A DNA stretch of 64,000 bases from Eucalyptus grandis (taxonomy: Eukaryota; Streptophyta; Magnoliopsida; Myrtales; Myrtaceae). The translations under genes were made by a program, and so were the position numbers. Numbering within the stretch: the first letter of the stretch is position 1; each line of letters starts with the position of its first letter. The stretch covers positions 32,582,072-32,646,071 of the forward strand of contig NC_052614.1 in the NCBI RefSeq assembly GCF_016545825.1, in the 5' to 3' direction. Below are positions 44,759-55,512 of this stretch, one piece after another. Under the pieces are notes generated by a model that was not told the DNA's origin, did no database searches, and saw only the letters and a list, made by a program, of their open reading frames with translations.

Positions 44759-45973
44759 ATGGCTTCCTCCTCGGCTGAGGCCACCGTTAATGCTTCTGGT
44801 GGGAAGGGACGTAGCCCTCCACCTCGGGCTGAAGTTTCCCGGTCTGCTGGGAATATTGGATTGCCCCCTCAACCTGGTGAGGGATCTGCTCCGCTTGGGA
44901 CTGATGTTGTGCACATTAAACAACTCAAGCCGGCTCGGGAAGGAAGGTCTAGGGACCGAAGCCGTGTGCGGGCCCTTGATAAGAGGCCCATGAATAAGCC
45001 GGCTAGTTCATCCAGGCCTCCTCAAGCTCGTTCGTGGGCCAATGTGGCGCGATTGGCTGCTAAGGGATATGACCTTACGTTTATCCCTCATTCTTCTGTG
45101 GAGGAAAGACCGGTGGTAAACTTGCTTGGAGAAGTGCTGCAAGCTGCAAATCCGAAATGGAGTGAATAACTGGTAGCTTATTTTGTAAGAAATCGACTTC
45201 CGTTTCAGCTTGTTGAGCAAACTCTAAAGAATACTTGGGGGACTAAGCTTCTGGACATGCTGGCCGACGACCAAGAATTTTTCTTTTTTCATATCCCAGA
45301 TCCTACATTCCGTAGGAAGCTATTGGAGGAAGGACCGCTCATTGTGGCTTGAGTGCCCCTTGTTTTACAACAGTGGAAGCCGCTCATGGAATTGAAGAAG
45401 AACAACCAAGTCTCTGTCCCGGTTATGATAAGACTTAAAAACCTCCTTATTGACTTGTGGTCGGCTCCGGCTATCAGTGCCATTGCCAGCTATGTTGGTA
45501 AACCTCTCTACGTGGACCAACGGACGGAGAGTATGAGAATGATTTCATTTGCTAGGGTCTGTGTGGAGATTCATGTAAATCGGCCAAGAATCTCATCAGT
45601 TGATGTTAATGTGGATGGGATCACACGGAATATTGCGGTGGTTTATGAATGGAGGTCGGTCGAGTGCCCAAAGTGCGGAGTCTTTGGCCATAAGTGTCAA
45701 GACAACCCCACCCCTTCTCAGGGGGTGGTGAAGGGGCGAAACCTAGCTGCCCACGTTTCTACAGACCTTGCCCAGCCCTTGGATACTATTGTGGATGGTG
45801 CTCCTGCTCAAGAACAACCTTGGAAGTTGGTGGTTGGCAAGAAAAAGAAGCCCCCCGCCCTGGTAGACCCAAACTCGACCATCTTGGTCAACTCTAGTGA
45901 TGAAGGGCGTTCGTTAAAGTTCAAGGCTGTAGCTGTTGATGAGGGATTGCCTATTGCCTCAACATATACCTGA
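44759..45973 (+). pseudogene. LINE ORF1: gag-like RNA-binding protein with zinc knuckle
   Basis: A single frame of 405 codons is broken only by two internal stops, TAA at 45167 and TGA at 45350. The first part is rich in Pro, Ser and Arg. The middle (FVRNRLPF, TLKNTWGTKLLDML, FFFHIPDPTFRRKLLEEGPL, VYEWRS) follows the DUF4283-like pattern of plant LINE ORF1. The end carries CPKCGVFGHKC, a CCHC zinc knuckle lead-in, and a basic KKKK stretch. The start is the ATG at 44759. In an active element this protein coats the LINE RNA. Confidence 0.8.
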
Positions 45974-46317
45974 AAAGTTACTAAAAGTCTCAGAAGTTCC
46001 CTTAGGCAATCGGTTGAACCCCCTGGCTCTTCGGATGACATTGGAAGGCCTTCGATGGCAAATGATCCTGGTTTGTCCAGCCCAGTTGAGGACCATGAAG
46101 GTGCGGATAACTTGGATTTTTCTTCTGATGATGATCTTCTATCACCATGTTCCCCTCCAAAGGTTCCTCCCGATAGTAGGAGACTCGAGAATATGCAAAA
46201 CAAGGTGCTAGCCTTGGCTCCTGATCCCCCACCTCCAACAGTCCGTGCGGCTCCGCCTTCCACCAGGCGTAGCTCTTCCAAAAAGAGGTAACCTCCTCTT
46301 CCCTTCTCTTTGTAAAT

Positions 46318-49300
46318 ATGTATATAAGCTGCTGGATTATTAGAGGCCTCGTTAGCCCTTTAAGACAAGCGGAGGTTCGGAACCTCATTTTATCCAATCA
46401 GTTAGCTTTGCTTGGGATAGTTGAGACGAAAGTTCCTTAAGATGTGTTTTCTTCTATTTCGGGGAATTTAATGCCGAGCTGGATTTGGATAGCTAATTAT
46501 GAGTATTCACACCGGGGAAGGATCTAGTTTGGGTGGAATCCCTCTGTTGTTTCCTTTGATGTGTTGTCGGTTTCGGATCAAGCAATCCATGGGAATCTCA
46601 TGTCCTTAGATTCTGGAGCTTTTTGCCGCATTACTATTATTTATGCTGAACACTCTTTCACTTCTCGAAGACCTCTTTGGGAGGACCTTGTGAGTAGGAG
46701 TTCTACCTTTCATAGTGTTCCTTGGTTAGTAATGGGTGACTTCAATGCTATCAAGGACCCTTCTGATAGGTCAGGAGGCTCGAACCTTTGGTTGCCATGC
46801 TTTGATGAGTTCAGTCAGTGTATGGATCAAGCGGAGCTGGAGGACCTCAGGTATGTGGGCTTTCGTTACACTTGGTCTACTTCTTCAGGGGCTTCTCAAA
46901 AGGCGAGGAAGATCGATAAGGTTTTGGTCAACCCTGCTTGGATGCTTTCCTTTTCCTTCTCGGAGGCTTCGTTTCTTGCTCCTGGTATTTTGGACCACTC
47001 TCCTATGGTGGTCAAGTGGAGAACCCAGTTCTTCGAATGAGGCCTTTCAATTTTTTTTTTAATTTCTAGATGAAGCACCCAGATTTTGGGACAATTGTAA
47101 AGGATGTCTAGGAGGCTCCGGCTATTGGAGTTCCTATGTTTAGATTGGTTTGTAAGTTGAAAAGCCTGAAAAGTCGTCTCAAGCGCTTAAACGGGGATTC
47201 TTTTGGGAATATTTCCATTAGGATTTCTGAGGCAAAGAATGCTTTGAATCGGACTCAGCATGGCCTACTTCAAGATCCTACCAATGACGAGCTTGCGGTG
47301 TTAGAGAAGTCTCAACGACTTACCTTCTTGGAGCTTCGCACCCAAGAGGAGTCCTTCTTTAAACAGAAAGCGAGAATCAGATGGCTTAAGGAGGGAGACC
47401 ATAATACGAAGTTCTTCCACCATTATGTCAAGAAGAGACAGCTGAGAAACAGGATTCTTTCTGTCATGGATTCAATAGGTAACCAAATCAATGATCCACA
47501 GCTTGTCCAGCGACATTTTGTGGAGTACTTCCAGGACCTCCTCTCACCTCGGGTGGATGGAGAGATTCCTAAGGTTAGCCAGATTCAAAGCGTAATTCGG
47601 AGTCAACTAAATGATGATAAGATCTCCTCCCTTGACCGGCCTATCTCTGAACTTGAGATTAGAGATACATTATTTTCTCTAGCTCGGGGTAAAGCTTCGG
47701 GCCCGGATGGTTTCACAGCAGAATTCTTCATGGAAAACTGGGACTCGGTAGGGCAACTGGTTATAACAGCCGTAGGGGACTTCTTTGCCTCCGGAAGACT
47801 TTTGAAGGAGGTAAACAACACCATTTTGGTATTGGTGCCCAAAGGTTCCCAATGCATCTTCCGTAGATGACTACAGACCTATTGCTTATTGTAATACCAT
47901 TTACAAGCTTATTACTAAGGTGCTGGCGAATAGGATTGCTGCAGTGTTGAAGGACCTTATTAGCATGCCTCAGAGTGCTTTTGTTAAAGGACGGCGTATT
48001 AGGGATAATATCCTTTTGGCCCAAGATCTCTTTTCCGGTTTCCATCTTCAGTTGTATACTCCTAAGTGTGCAATTAAAGTGAGGAAGGCTTATGATACCA
48101 TGGATTGGCGGTTCCTTGAGAGTGTACTCCTTGCGTTTCGCTTTCCTAACCGCTTGGTGCAGCTCATCATGACTTGTGTTCGCACGCCTCGATTCTCAAT
48201 TGCATTGAATGGGGAGCTTCATGGGTTTTTTTCCTAGTGGACGGGGACTACGGCGGGGTGATCCCATGTCTCCTTATTTATTCACATTGGTGATGGAGGT
48301 GCTTTCGGGTATTCTTGATAGAAGCTCACGGCAATCGAGGTTTAGATTCTTTTGGAGGTGTAAGCCTACTTTCCTTTCACACCTGTTTTTTGCAGATTAT
48401 GTATTCCTCTTTTGTGAAGGCCACTTGCCTTCTGTCTCGTTCCTTAAGGAAGGCCTTCAAACTTTCTCATCCTGGAGTGGCTTGCTTCTGAATTCGAGGA
48501 AAAGTGAGGTTTTCCTCTCGGGTGGATCGCCTTCCCTTAAAAGTCAAATACTCCTGGAGCTTGGCTTTCAAGAAGGGGTTTTGCTAGTCCGGTACCTGGG
48601 AGTTCCGATTATCACGAGCAGGCTGGGTAAGGCCAATTGTGCTAAACTTGTGAGACGCATGCTATACAGGCCTATTGGGCTAGTGTGTTTATATTGCCTG
48701 CCTCGGTGCTTGATCAGATTGAGTGTGTTTTGAGACAATTCCTTTGGAGAGGTCCCGAGTTGGGGAGAGGAGGAGCCAAGGTTTCTTGGGATGAAGTGTG
48801 CCTCCCTAAAGCTGAGGGAGGTTTGGGTATTCGTAGACTCCGTGAGTATAATAAGGCAGCTATGCTCAAACACATCTGGAACTTGTTCTCAGATAAGGAG
48901 TCAATGTGGTGCAAATGGATTCATTCGACGTTCTTAAAGAACAAAAACTTATGGGTGGTAAAGCAGCCGACCTCTTGCTCTTGGGCTTGGAAGAAGATCT
49001 TGCAGATGAGGGAGGAAGTCAGGCTAAGCTTTGCATGGAAGATAGGAGATGGTTCATATGTGTCACTATGGTTTGACAATTGGCACCCTTGGGGGCCTTT
49101 AAACTTGTTTTTCTCAGACATGCTCATTTATAATTCCGGGCTCTCCAGACTGGCTACGGTGGTTGACCTTTTTTCCAATGATGGCCATGCACTCAGGACG
49201 GAGATTGAGTCATGGGGGTCACCTCTTCCCTCCCTGTCTCGATGCCATGACCGTTTTTATTGGAGAGGGGAGTCGTCGGGCTTGTTCTCAGTTGCTTCGG

Positions 49301-49883
49301 CATGGAGGCTATTCGATGGAGGAAACCCCGCGTCAGTTGGCATGCCTTCATCTAGAATAATGCTATTGTGCCTCGATATCAATTTAACCTCTGGCTCATT
49401 ACTAGGCGTAGGCTCCCTACCTAAGCTCTCCTTTTATCTTATGGTAGAATTGACGTTGCTTCCTGCCCTTTTTGCAATGATATGCGTGACTCAGTTGATC
49501 ATCTCTTTTTCGGATGTCGTATTACTTCTAGGCTTGCTTTCTTCTGGGCGACTAGATGTAATCTTCCTTGGCGTAATGGATCTTGGGAGGAGAACCTAAG
49601 CTAGGTCATTTCCTTACTCTCGGGGAAAGATTTTTATAAGTGTATTGGCTGTTTCTCCTTCGGTGCGGTTTGCCACATCATTTGGAAGCACAGGAACAAT
49701 ATCCTATTAAGGGGAGAGCCGATTTATGTTTTGGCCATGAAGAAGCAACTACTTAGAGCTGTGAAAGATAAGGCCATTTCCTTTAGGGGTGTGGAGGATT
49801 CCATTAGAAATAGGAGGCTACAGCGTTCTTGGGATATAGACCCCATCGTTTTCTCTTCTGGGGACCCCCTTTTGGCTAGTTGA
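46318..49883 (+). pseudogene. LINE ORF2: endonuclease and reverse transcriptase, broken
   Basis: The start reads MYISCWIIRGLVSPLRQAEV, as in plant LINE APE-type endonucleases, and continues with VMGDFNAIKDPSDRSGG and ILDHSPMVV, which hold endonuclease active-site motifs. The reverse transcriptase follows: RWLKEGDHNTKFFH, ARGKASGPDGFTAEFF, DDYRPIAYCN, SAFVKGRRIRDNILLAQ, RGLRRGDPMSPYLF and FADYVFLF. A zinc-binding tail (CPFCNDMRDSVDHLFFGC) ends at about 49540. Stops occur at 46438, about 46526 and 47038, and the frame shifts several times. The second aspartate of the FADD motif is tyrosine and the DL of the first RT aspartate motif is missing. Confidence 0.9.
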
Positions 49884-50242
49884 TTTTTGGGCGTGGTGGT
49901 TGCACGCGCTGCTCCATCACGTTTGGTGTTTGTTCTCCTTGACCTTCCTATCTAGCTGGGGGTTGTTTTTTTGCTAGTTTCTGGTGTGGCTTTTTGCCGC
50001 CCTAGCTTTGTGCCGGCTATGTTTTTTTGCCGTGGTTGGTCCTTTTGCGTCCCGGTATCCTTCCAATCAGGTTGTTTCTTCTTGAGTGTAAGTTTTGGTG
50101 CCAGGATTTTCTGTACATTTGCCTATCCTCAATATTATTATTACCCTTTCTACCAAAAAAAAAAAAATATGCAGAGATGTCAGGAGTTTGTTTTTAATGT
50201 GGGGCACTTTGACAGATTAAGGACCTTCAATCTTGTAGCCAC

Positions 50243-51049
50243 CTATCATATGATTGTATATATTCAACGAGATTGATTTATAGAATTTTTGCGAGACAAG
50301 CAAATATATCGACTAAGGAAGCATTCCCCCAAAGTAACTTTATAATTACTTTGTGTATATGCGTTCCTCTATAATTTGAGCCTAAATCACTTTTTACCTC
50401 ACTTTTAGATTTCATCCAATATTGCCCCAATAACAACAAAAGAAAATAGATATATATATATATATTGAATTTATATTATAAGATAGAATTATATTTGAAT
50501 ATATAAATAAAAATAAGATTAAATTAAAAAAACTAAATTATTGTTATTTTTTGTTATTTTGAATTTCTTGTTATTTTGAATTTCTTATATTAAAATTCAA
50601 ATATTATTTATATTGAATTATAATTTTAATTTTATAAATTGAAGATGTTTGTTATTCGAGAAAAAATAACTTTTCTATTATGGTGTTAGAAATCGTATTG
50701 ACATTTATCCCACTTTCCTAATGGAAAAAAAAAATTATTTGAACTATATTGCTCTTACATTTGATTTTATCATGTCTTGAATAGACACTAGACGCAGAAT
50801 AGAATAATTTTTATCTTGAATTTTATCATGACTATCAAACACACCCTCAAGATTATGCATATATCTCATTTGATATAGAATATCTTTGATTGATTATTTT
50901 TGATATTATATTTATCTTGTTACTTTAAATAGCTATCTCATAGAGTCTATAAATAAGCTCATGTAATCTTCATTATAATATGCCAAAATACATAGAAATT
51001 TCAATATTCCTATGTTTTACATATTATTTTATTTATTTAACTGGTGAAG
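50243..51049. other. AT-rich spacer
   Basis: Mostly A and T, including an AT repeat at 50450-50464. The first 60 bases are the intron side of the dead TNL exon. No gene seen. Confidence 0.5.
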
Positions 51050-51370
51050 CAAAGTCGCAACAATTATAATGGTCATGATTGGCGTGCGGTGTATTACGAT
51101 TTCTTCTATTACATTTCTTTTTGGGACACGATTATAATTTCCACCGCATGAATTAGCCTTTTTCCACGCCTTTATCATCCAATAAGACTCGATATCGTCC
51201 ATTACAGATCAGTCCATCGTGAACCATGAATTGCTGTCAAATTCACCGAGAACATGGATGACAATGTTACATATATCGTACGCCTTAAGTCCAAACACGA
51301 AAGGAAAGCCAAGTAAAATTATCATCACCACGCCTAAATTGAAATATTGAAGCTATAAATTAAAGTGTCT
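51050..51370 (-). repeat. Another piece of the TNL-flank block
   Basis: The + strand words TTCTATTACATTTCTTTTTGGG, CGCCTTTATCATCCAATAAG and GTCCATTACAGATCAGTCCAT match 38090-38140 and 39690-39750. A match to 39950 follows (GAAGCTATAAATTAAAGTGTC). Confidence 0.6.
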
Positions 51371-51444
51371 GGTCTATGACTAATATGTTTGATTTTTATA
51401 AGGTTTAATTCAAAGACTATCAACCTTTCATTATAAATATACAA

Positions 51445-52165
51445 TTATGTTCACTAGAAGTTCTAAAACTTGTCATAAAAGTACAACTGAATCCTAAAAC
51501 TTTTAGAAAGTGCAATTAAGTCATAAAACTTGTCAAATTTGTATAATTGAATCCTTTCGTTAACTCCATTTAATTTGGCTAACTGCAAATGCTAATGTGG
51601 CTTTTTTATTACATTCTCTCTCCTACATGACAATGATGTGGTCAAAACAAGAAAGATAAGCCCAAAACGGCATTGTTTTGGTCCAAATTTGATTTCTAAT
51701 ATAATATTAATTAAATTAAATTAAAAAGTAAACTGAATGTTGGTAGCCGGGGCTTGGTTACCCCGACTAACCATCGCCTCACCATCACTGGCGCTTTTCG
51801 ATGATAGTGGGGCGGCAGCGGCAACGAGGGCCCTACAAGCCCTCAATTTGCTACCTTTCTATTTTTATTTTTTTAATTTATTTTATTTTAAATTTAATTT
51901 AATTACCATTTATACTAAAAATTAAATTTGGATCAAAACATCATTTTGGGGTCATCTTTCTAATTTTAGCCATGTCAATGCCATGTAGGAGAGAGAAAGT
52001 AATAAAAAAAATTATGAGCATTTTCTGTTAGCTAAATTGGACAGAGTTAACGGAATAACTCGATCGCACTATTTTGACAAGTTTTATGACTTGATCGTAT
52101 TTTCTGAAAATTTTAGAACTCAATTGTACTTTTGCGACAAATTTTATGATTCTAGTAAACATATC
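51445..52165. mobile_element. Fold-back (long inverted repeat) element
   Basis: Both arms, about 150 bp or more, are inverted copies: the left reads ATGTTCACTAGAAGTTCTAA and AAACTTGTCAAATTTG, and the right reads as the reverse complement with TTTACTAGAATCATAAAATT. Inner parts with CAAAACGGCATTGTTTTGG and its counterpart CAAAACATCATTTTGGGG extend the pairing. The GC-rich centre (51740-51840) has one open frame of 62 codons with no recognised domain. The ends are not defined by a clear target duplication. Confidence 0.6.
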
Positions 52166-53189
52166 TATATATTAATAAGTTAGAGAATTTGTCTTTTGAG
52201 TCGTGCCTTTTGCACTCCTCCCTTGGCTTAAACATTTTCTCTTTTTGTGTTTTGATTATATTATCTCTTGTGGGTCCCACCACTTATGGTACAATTTAGT
52301 GATCCTTTTTTAGTTATTTGTTCCACTCTCATTTGTTTTTTTTTCTTCTTCTTTTGTTTCCTACAAGACCCACTTTCCTTCTTCTTTCTTTCCACATCTT
52401 TGACACCTCAGTTTTCGCTCTTGCAAATTGTCTGTATATTTTCTCTATAGCAGGCCATTCTCTTCTTTCTATGCCTCTCACTCTTTCTTCTTCAGCCACA
52501 AGTCTCTCTTGCATTTGCAATCCCCAAAAGAACTACATACATCAACGATACGCACCCTCCTCTTCACTATCGGAGGTATGGTTCTAGCGAAAGCTTGTTT
52601 ATTTTCCCTTTTAGTTTTCTTGGTAAAATGCTTGATCTTGTGTTTCAATGCATTTGGAGCATAGCATGCATCACAGCATTGTTTTGTAAATTAATTGTGT
52701 AGTTACTTTATAGTCTGTAGCATATTTGTATCCTATAGACTTTTGCTCCCCATAAGTTCAATTTCTTACTATTGTTTCCATAAGTTCTTCATCATCAATT
52801 TTGGGATGTTGTCGTTGCTTCTCATTAATTCACTTGTTGGAAATAATGATGCCGGATATGCTTAATTTGGTTGTTCATCTCAATGGGAATTCAGGAAATC
52901 TATTGTCTTTGACAACAATGAAGGCCAAAGACCATTTGCAATAGCGGAGAACTAAGACGTCAGCCTAGAAAAGAGGAAGGAAGTGGGATTCGCAAGGAAA
53001 AAAACAAAATAAAAAGAGTTGACCAAATAATATAAACAAATATTATTTTTGTAGAATTGTATCAGAACTAGTGAGTCACGCAAGAGATGACATGTCAAAA
53101 AACCACAAAAGGAGAGTGTTTAAGCCAAAGAAGGTTGAAAAAGGCGTGGTCCTGTCTTTTTATAGTTATTGAATACTTATTGTAAAAGT
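52166..53189. other. Spacer with a T-rich patch
   Basis: A pyrimidine-rich stretch (52320-52500) gives overlapping hydrophobic frames, which I treat as composition effects. No gene recognised. Confidence 0.4.
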
Positions 53190-55060
53190 TTTCCAATGAA
53201 TATGGGCTAATAATACTACTCGAATAAAAAAAAAGGCTGTTATATAATATGAGACGATGCATGATAGTATAAGTACGGTAATGAGATCAAATCCTATTGG
53301 ACTTTGTATTTCTCAATTTGGGGAAAAAGTAACAGAAAATTCATAAACCTATGATATTGATGTTAATTTAGTGTTAAATTTTTTAATTGTGTCAATTTAT
53401 CCTAAACCTTCTAACCTAGTGTCAATTCAATCTTTCTAGCGAATTTTGGTGGGATATTAGTAAAGTGGATGTCAGCTAACTTATATAATAATATTTTAAT
53501 AATATTTTAATTTTTTTTTAAAATTTTCGCTCTTTTTCTTCCTTTATTTTTTCTTTCCTCCTCTTCCCAGTGGCCCTGACCGCCACAAGCGAGGTCGCAA
53601 GGCCATCCTAGCCTAAGTGGGAGCCAACCTTGCTAGATTTGACTCGCGAGACGGAGTGGGTTGAAAGCTTGATGTTTCTGGGTTTGTGAATTGAAGTCGG
53701 GAGAATGAATGGTGGGAGATCTGGACTTCAAAGCTTTACTGTGACCGAGCCTCAATTAGCCGTCATATCTTCTTCTACGATGCGCAGTCCTCGGAACTAC
53801 AATCTCTTTCGTTTGATCTTTGATTTGTGTCGCTTCAATAATGAACGCTATCTAATGTCATTCCAATTGTTGAAGCTCTACTCTCGCGGATTGGAGATCG
53901 ATTCCATGTGAAATTGAAGAGACGTGTGAGTAGCTTCGTTAGTGTCCCACCACTATCTCCCACTTCGATCGAACACTGATTCTTCCTTCGAATGCAGCTA
54001 ACAAAAAGAAAGTCTTCTTCCTCTTCTTCGTTTTAGCCTCCCTTTTTGCATTTGAAAGACATGATTGCAGCGATTCATGCTCCAATCTACGAGAACAGAA
54101 ATGTAAAAATGCCCAGGTTGGCCTCGCCAAATGTGGTAAGGCCTACCCTTACCTAGGCAATGCCTAGTAAGGTTGCCCTCGCCCAGGCAACGGCTAGCCT
54201 CACCCTCGCCTTGGCAAGGCTAATCTTTGTTGGCCATCTCTGAAAGAGGAGGAAGAAAAAAAGAGAGGGAAAAAAAAAGGAATAAAGGAAGGGTAAAAAA
54301 GAGGAAAAAAAAATCGAATATTACTAAAATATTTTTTAAAAATATCCACACTAGTACTGGCTATAGCACGTAGATCGGCCGGCATCCAATTAGCAATATC
54401 CAGCCAAAATTAGCTGGAATGACTGAATTAGCCTTAAGTAAAAAGGTTTAGGACTAAGTTAGCACAATTAAAAAGTTTAAGATTAAATTGATATCAATAC
54501 AATAAATTTAAAACTTTTCTAATACTTTTCTCCTCAATTTGGTGACAATGTGGGGGGATAGTTAGTGTAGTCTGGTATTCTAATGGCCATTTATAGCAGA
54601 GAGGCTGTTAAAATATGCTTGATAGAAAGGACTTTACTTGGCGTCTCCTAAACACTAAGAGACAGTACAATTGAAAATGAAGAAAGTGATGTTCGGATGA
54701 GAAACGGTATCTCCAACGCCGCATGCCCATCAAAACCCATTCCTATGACGTTATATAAGGTCTGTGTTATGGATCTTAATACGTATATAGATAAGTGATA
54801 AGTGAGTTTATCTTCTTCTATTAAAATTTACTTATTAATCATTGCGATTACGTGTTTTTCTAGAGGGAAATCTGGAAAACATGAAATATATGAGTTTTGA
54901 TGGTCATGCCTCGTGATTGCCTTGTTAATGATGAGTTCAAAATGTCGGACTATTATCAATATTAGAATAGGAAAACTGCAGCGAAGAAAAATGAATGCAA
55001 CATAAAGCTAGCACAATTAATCCAATGCGATATAATGAGTTCCTCCTTCATGAAAATTAA
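53190..55060 (-). repeat. Third TNL-flank block, split by a MITE
   Basis: The left part (53190-53321) reads AATATGGGCTAATAATACT, GAGACGATGCATGATAG and GGACTTTGTATTTCTCAATT. The right part (54533-55060) reads ACAATGTGGGGGGATAGTTA, GAGAGGCTGTTAAAATATGC and GATTACGTGTTTTTCTAGAGG. Together they match 37022-37700 and 38750-39180. The Mutator-like MITE at 53322-54532 separates them. Confidence 0.65.
53322..54532. mobile_element. Mutator-like MITE with 10-bp target duplication
   Basis: The element is flanked by CTCAATTTGG on both sides (53312-53321 and 54533-54542). Its ends are inverted copies over about 150 bp: the left starts GGAAAAAGTAACAGAAAA, and the right ends in the reverse complement of GAGAAAAGTATTAGAAAA. 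Inside are a GC-rich patch and a purine-rich run (54240-54315). It has no transposase, so it is non-autonomous. A 9-10-bp duplication and long inverted repeats fit the Mutator superfamily. Confidence 0.75.
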
Positions 55061-55395
55061 ATCCAAATCATAAAAGATACACGTCGACAACTGGCCTGGG
55101 CATTGCCCCACTGCTAAACTGAAAAATTATGACACGCGAGTGGGTGGGACAAAATGTGAATGAAACTAATACCAGCCAACTTATGGTGCGTTTGGTAACC
55201 ATTATATTCTCTAAAACAATGTATGCTCAGAAATAGTTTTTTTTTTTTTAATTTGTTTCTTGGACGAGTTTTGGAGGATTCAACGGCATTTGGTAATTGC
55301 ACAAAATTTCTATTTTTGGGATAGAAATGCATTTGGTATGATTTTTAAAATTTTATGACTTAGGATTTCTTTTAGTTTTTAAATGATTTTATCAC

Positions 55396-55423
55396 ATCTC
55401 TCTCTCTCTCTCTCTCTCTCTCT
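55396..55423 (+). repeat. (TC)n microsatellite
   Basis: About 14 TC dinucleotides run uninterrupted, followed by a pyrimidine-rich tail to 55447. Confidence 0.95.
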
Positions 55424-55512
55424 TCCTTTCTTCTTTTTCTTCCTCTAGCCGGTCATCAGCCTCGGCCATGGTCTTGTTGGCCCGAGTCTCGCCATGGTTG
55501 GGAGAGGCCAAG

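Larger units (their letters stand above)
44371..50164 (+). mobile_element. Full-length but dead L1-type LINE with 16-bp target duplication
   Basis: The 5.8-kb element lies between two copies of AAATATGCAGAGATGT (44355-44370 and 50165-50180) and ends in an A run. It holds a 5' leader, ORF1 (44759-45973) and ORF2 (46318-49883), which is the order of plant L1-type elements. The 5' end appears complete because the leader and ORF1 start are both present. It is inserted in an LRR exon of the dead TNL, opposite to the TNL strand. Multiple stops and frameshifts make it inactive. Confidence 0.92.
41343..50242 (-). pseudogene. Dead TNL (LRR part only), split by a LINE and a solo LTR
   Basis: Three pieces on the - strand make up the remains. 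Piece one (50242-50181) starts after a TAG acceptor with VATRLKVLNLSKCPTLK. Piece two (44370-43655) continues with FGGCTNLSCNDWSIG, LKLLNLDGCHQLEELPLELG, LVILGAIKLTKLPDSIG and ILKSSIELDLSKTVIAEFP. Piece three (41782-41343) holds LLEVVDLSNLSVFKNLKDL and CLPDLSDWKKMKKWD, matching the C-terminus of the intact gene. Between them lie a LINE (44371-50164) and a solo LTR (41783-43649). The copy is dead: the frame shifts before the LINE site and near 43880, and a stop follows KKWD. No TIR or NB-ARC part was found. Confidence 0.85.

Noticed and set aside
52318..52664. Possible secreted peptide gene in overlapping + strand frames
   Set aside because: The hydrophobic stretch comes from a T/C-rich tract, and no conserved family or splice structure was seen.
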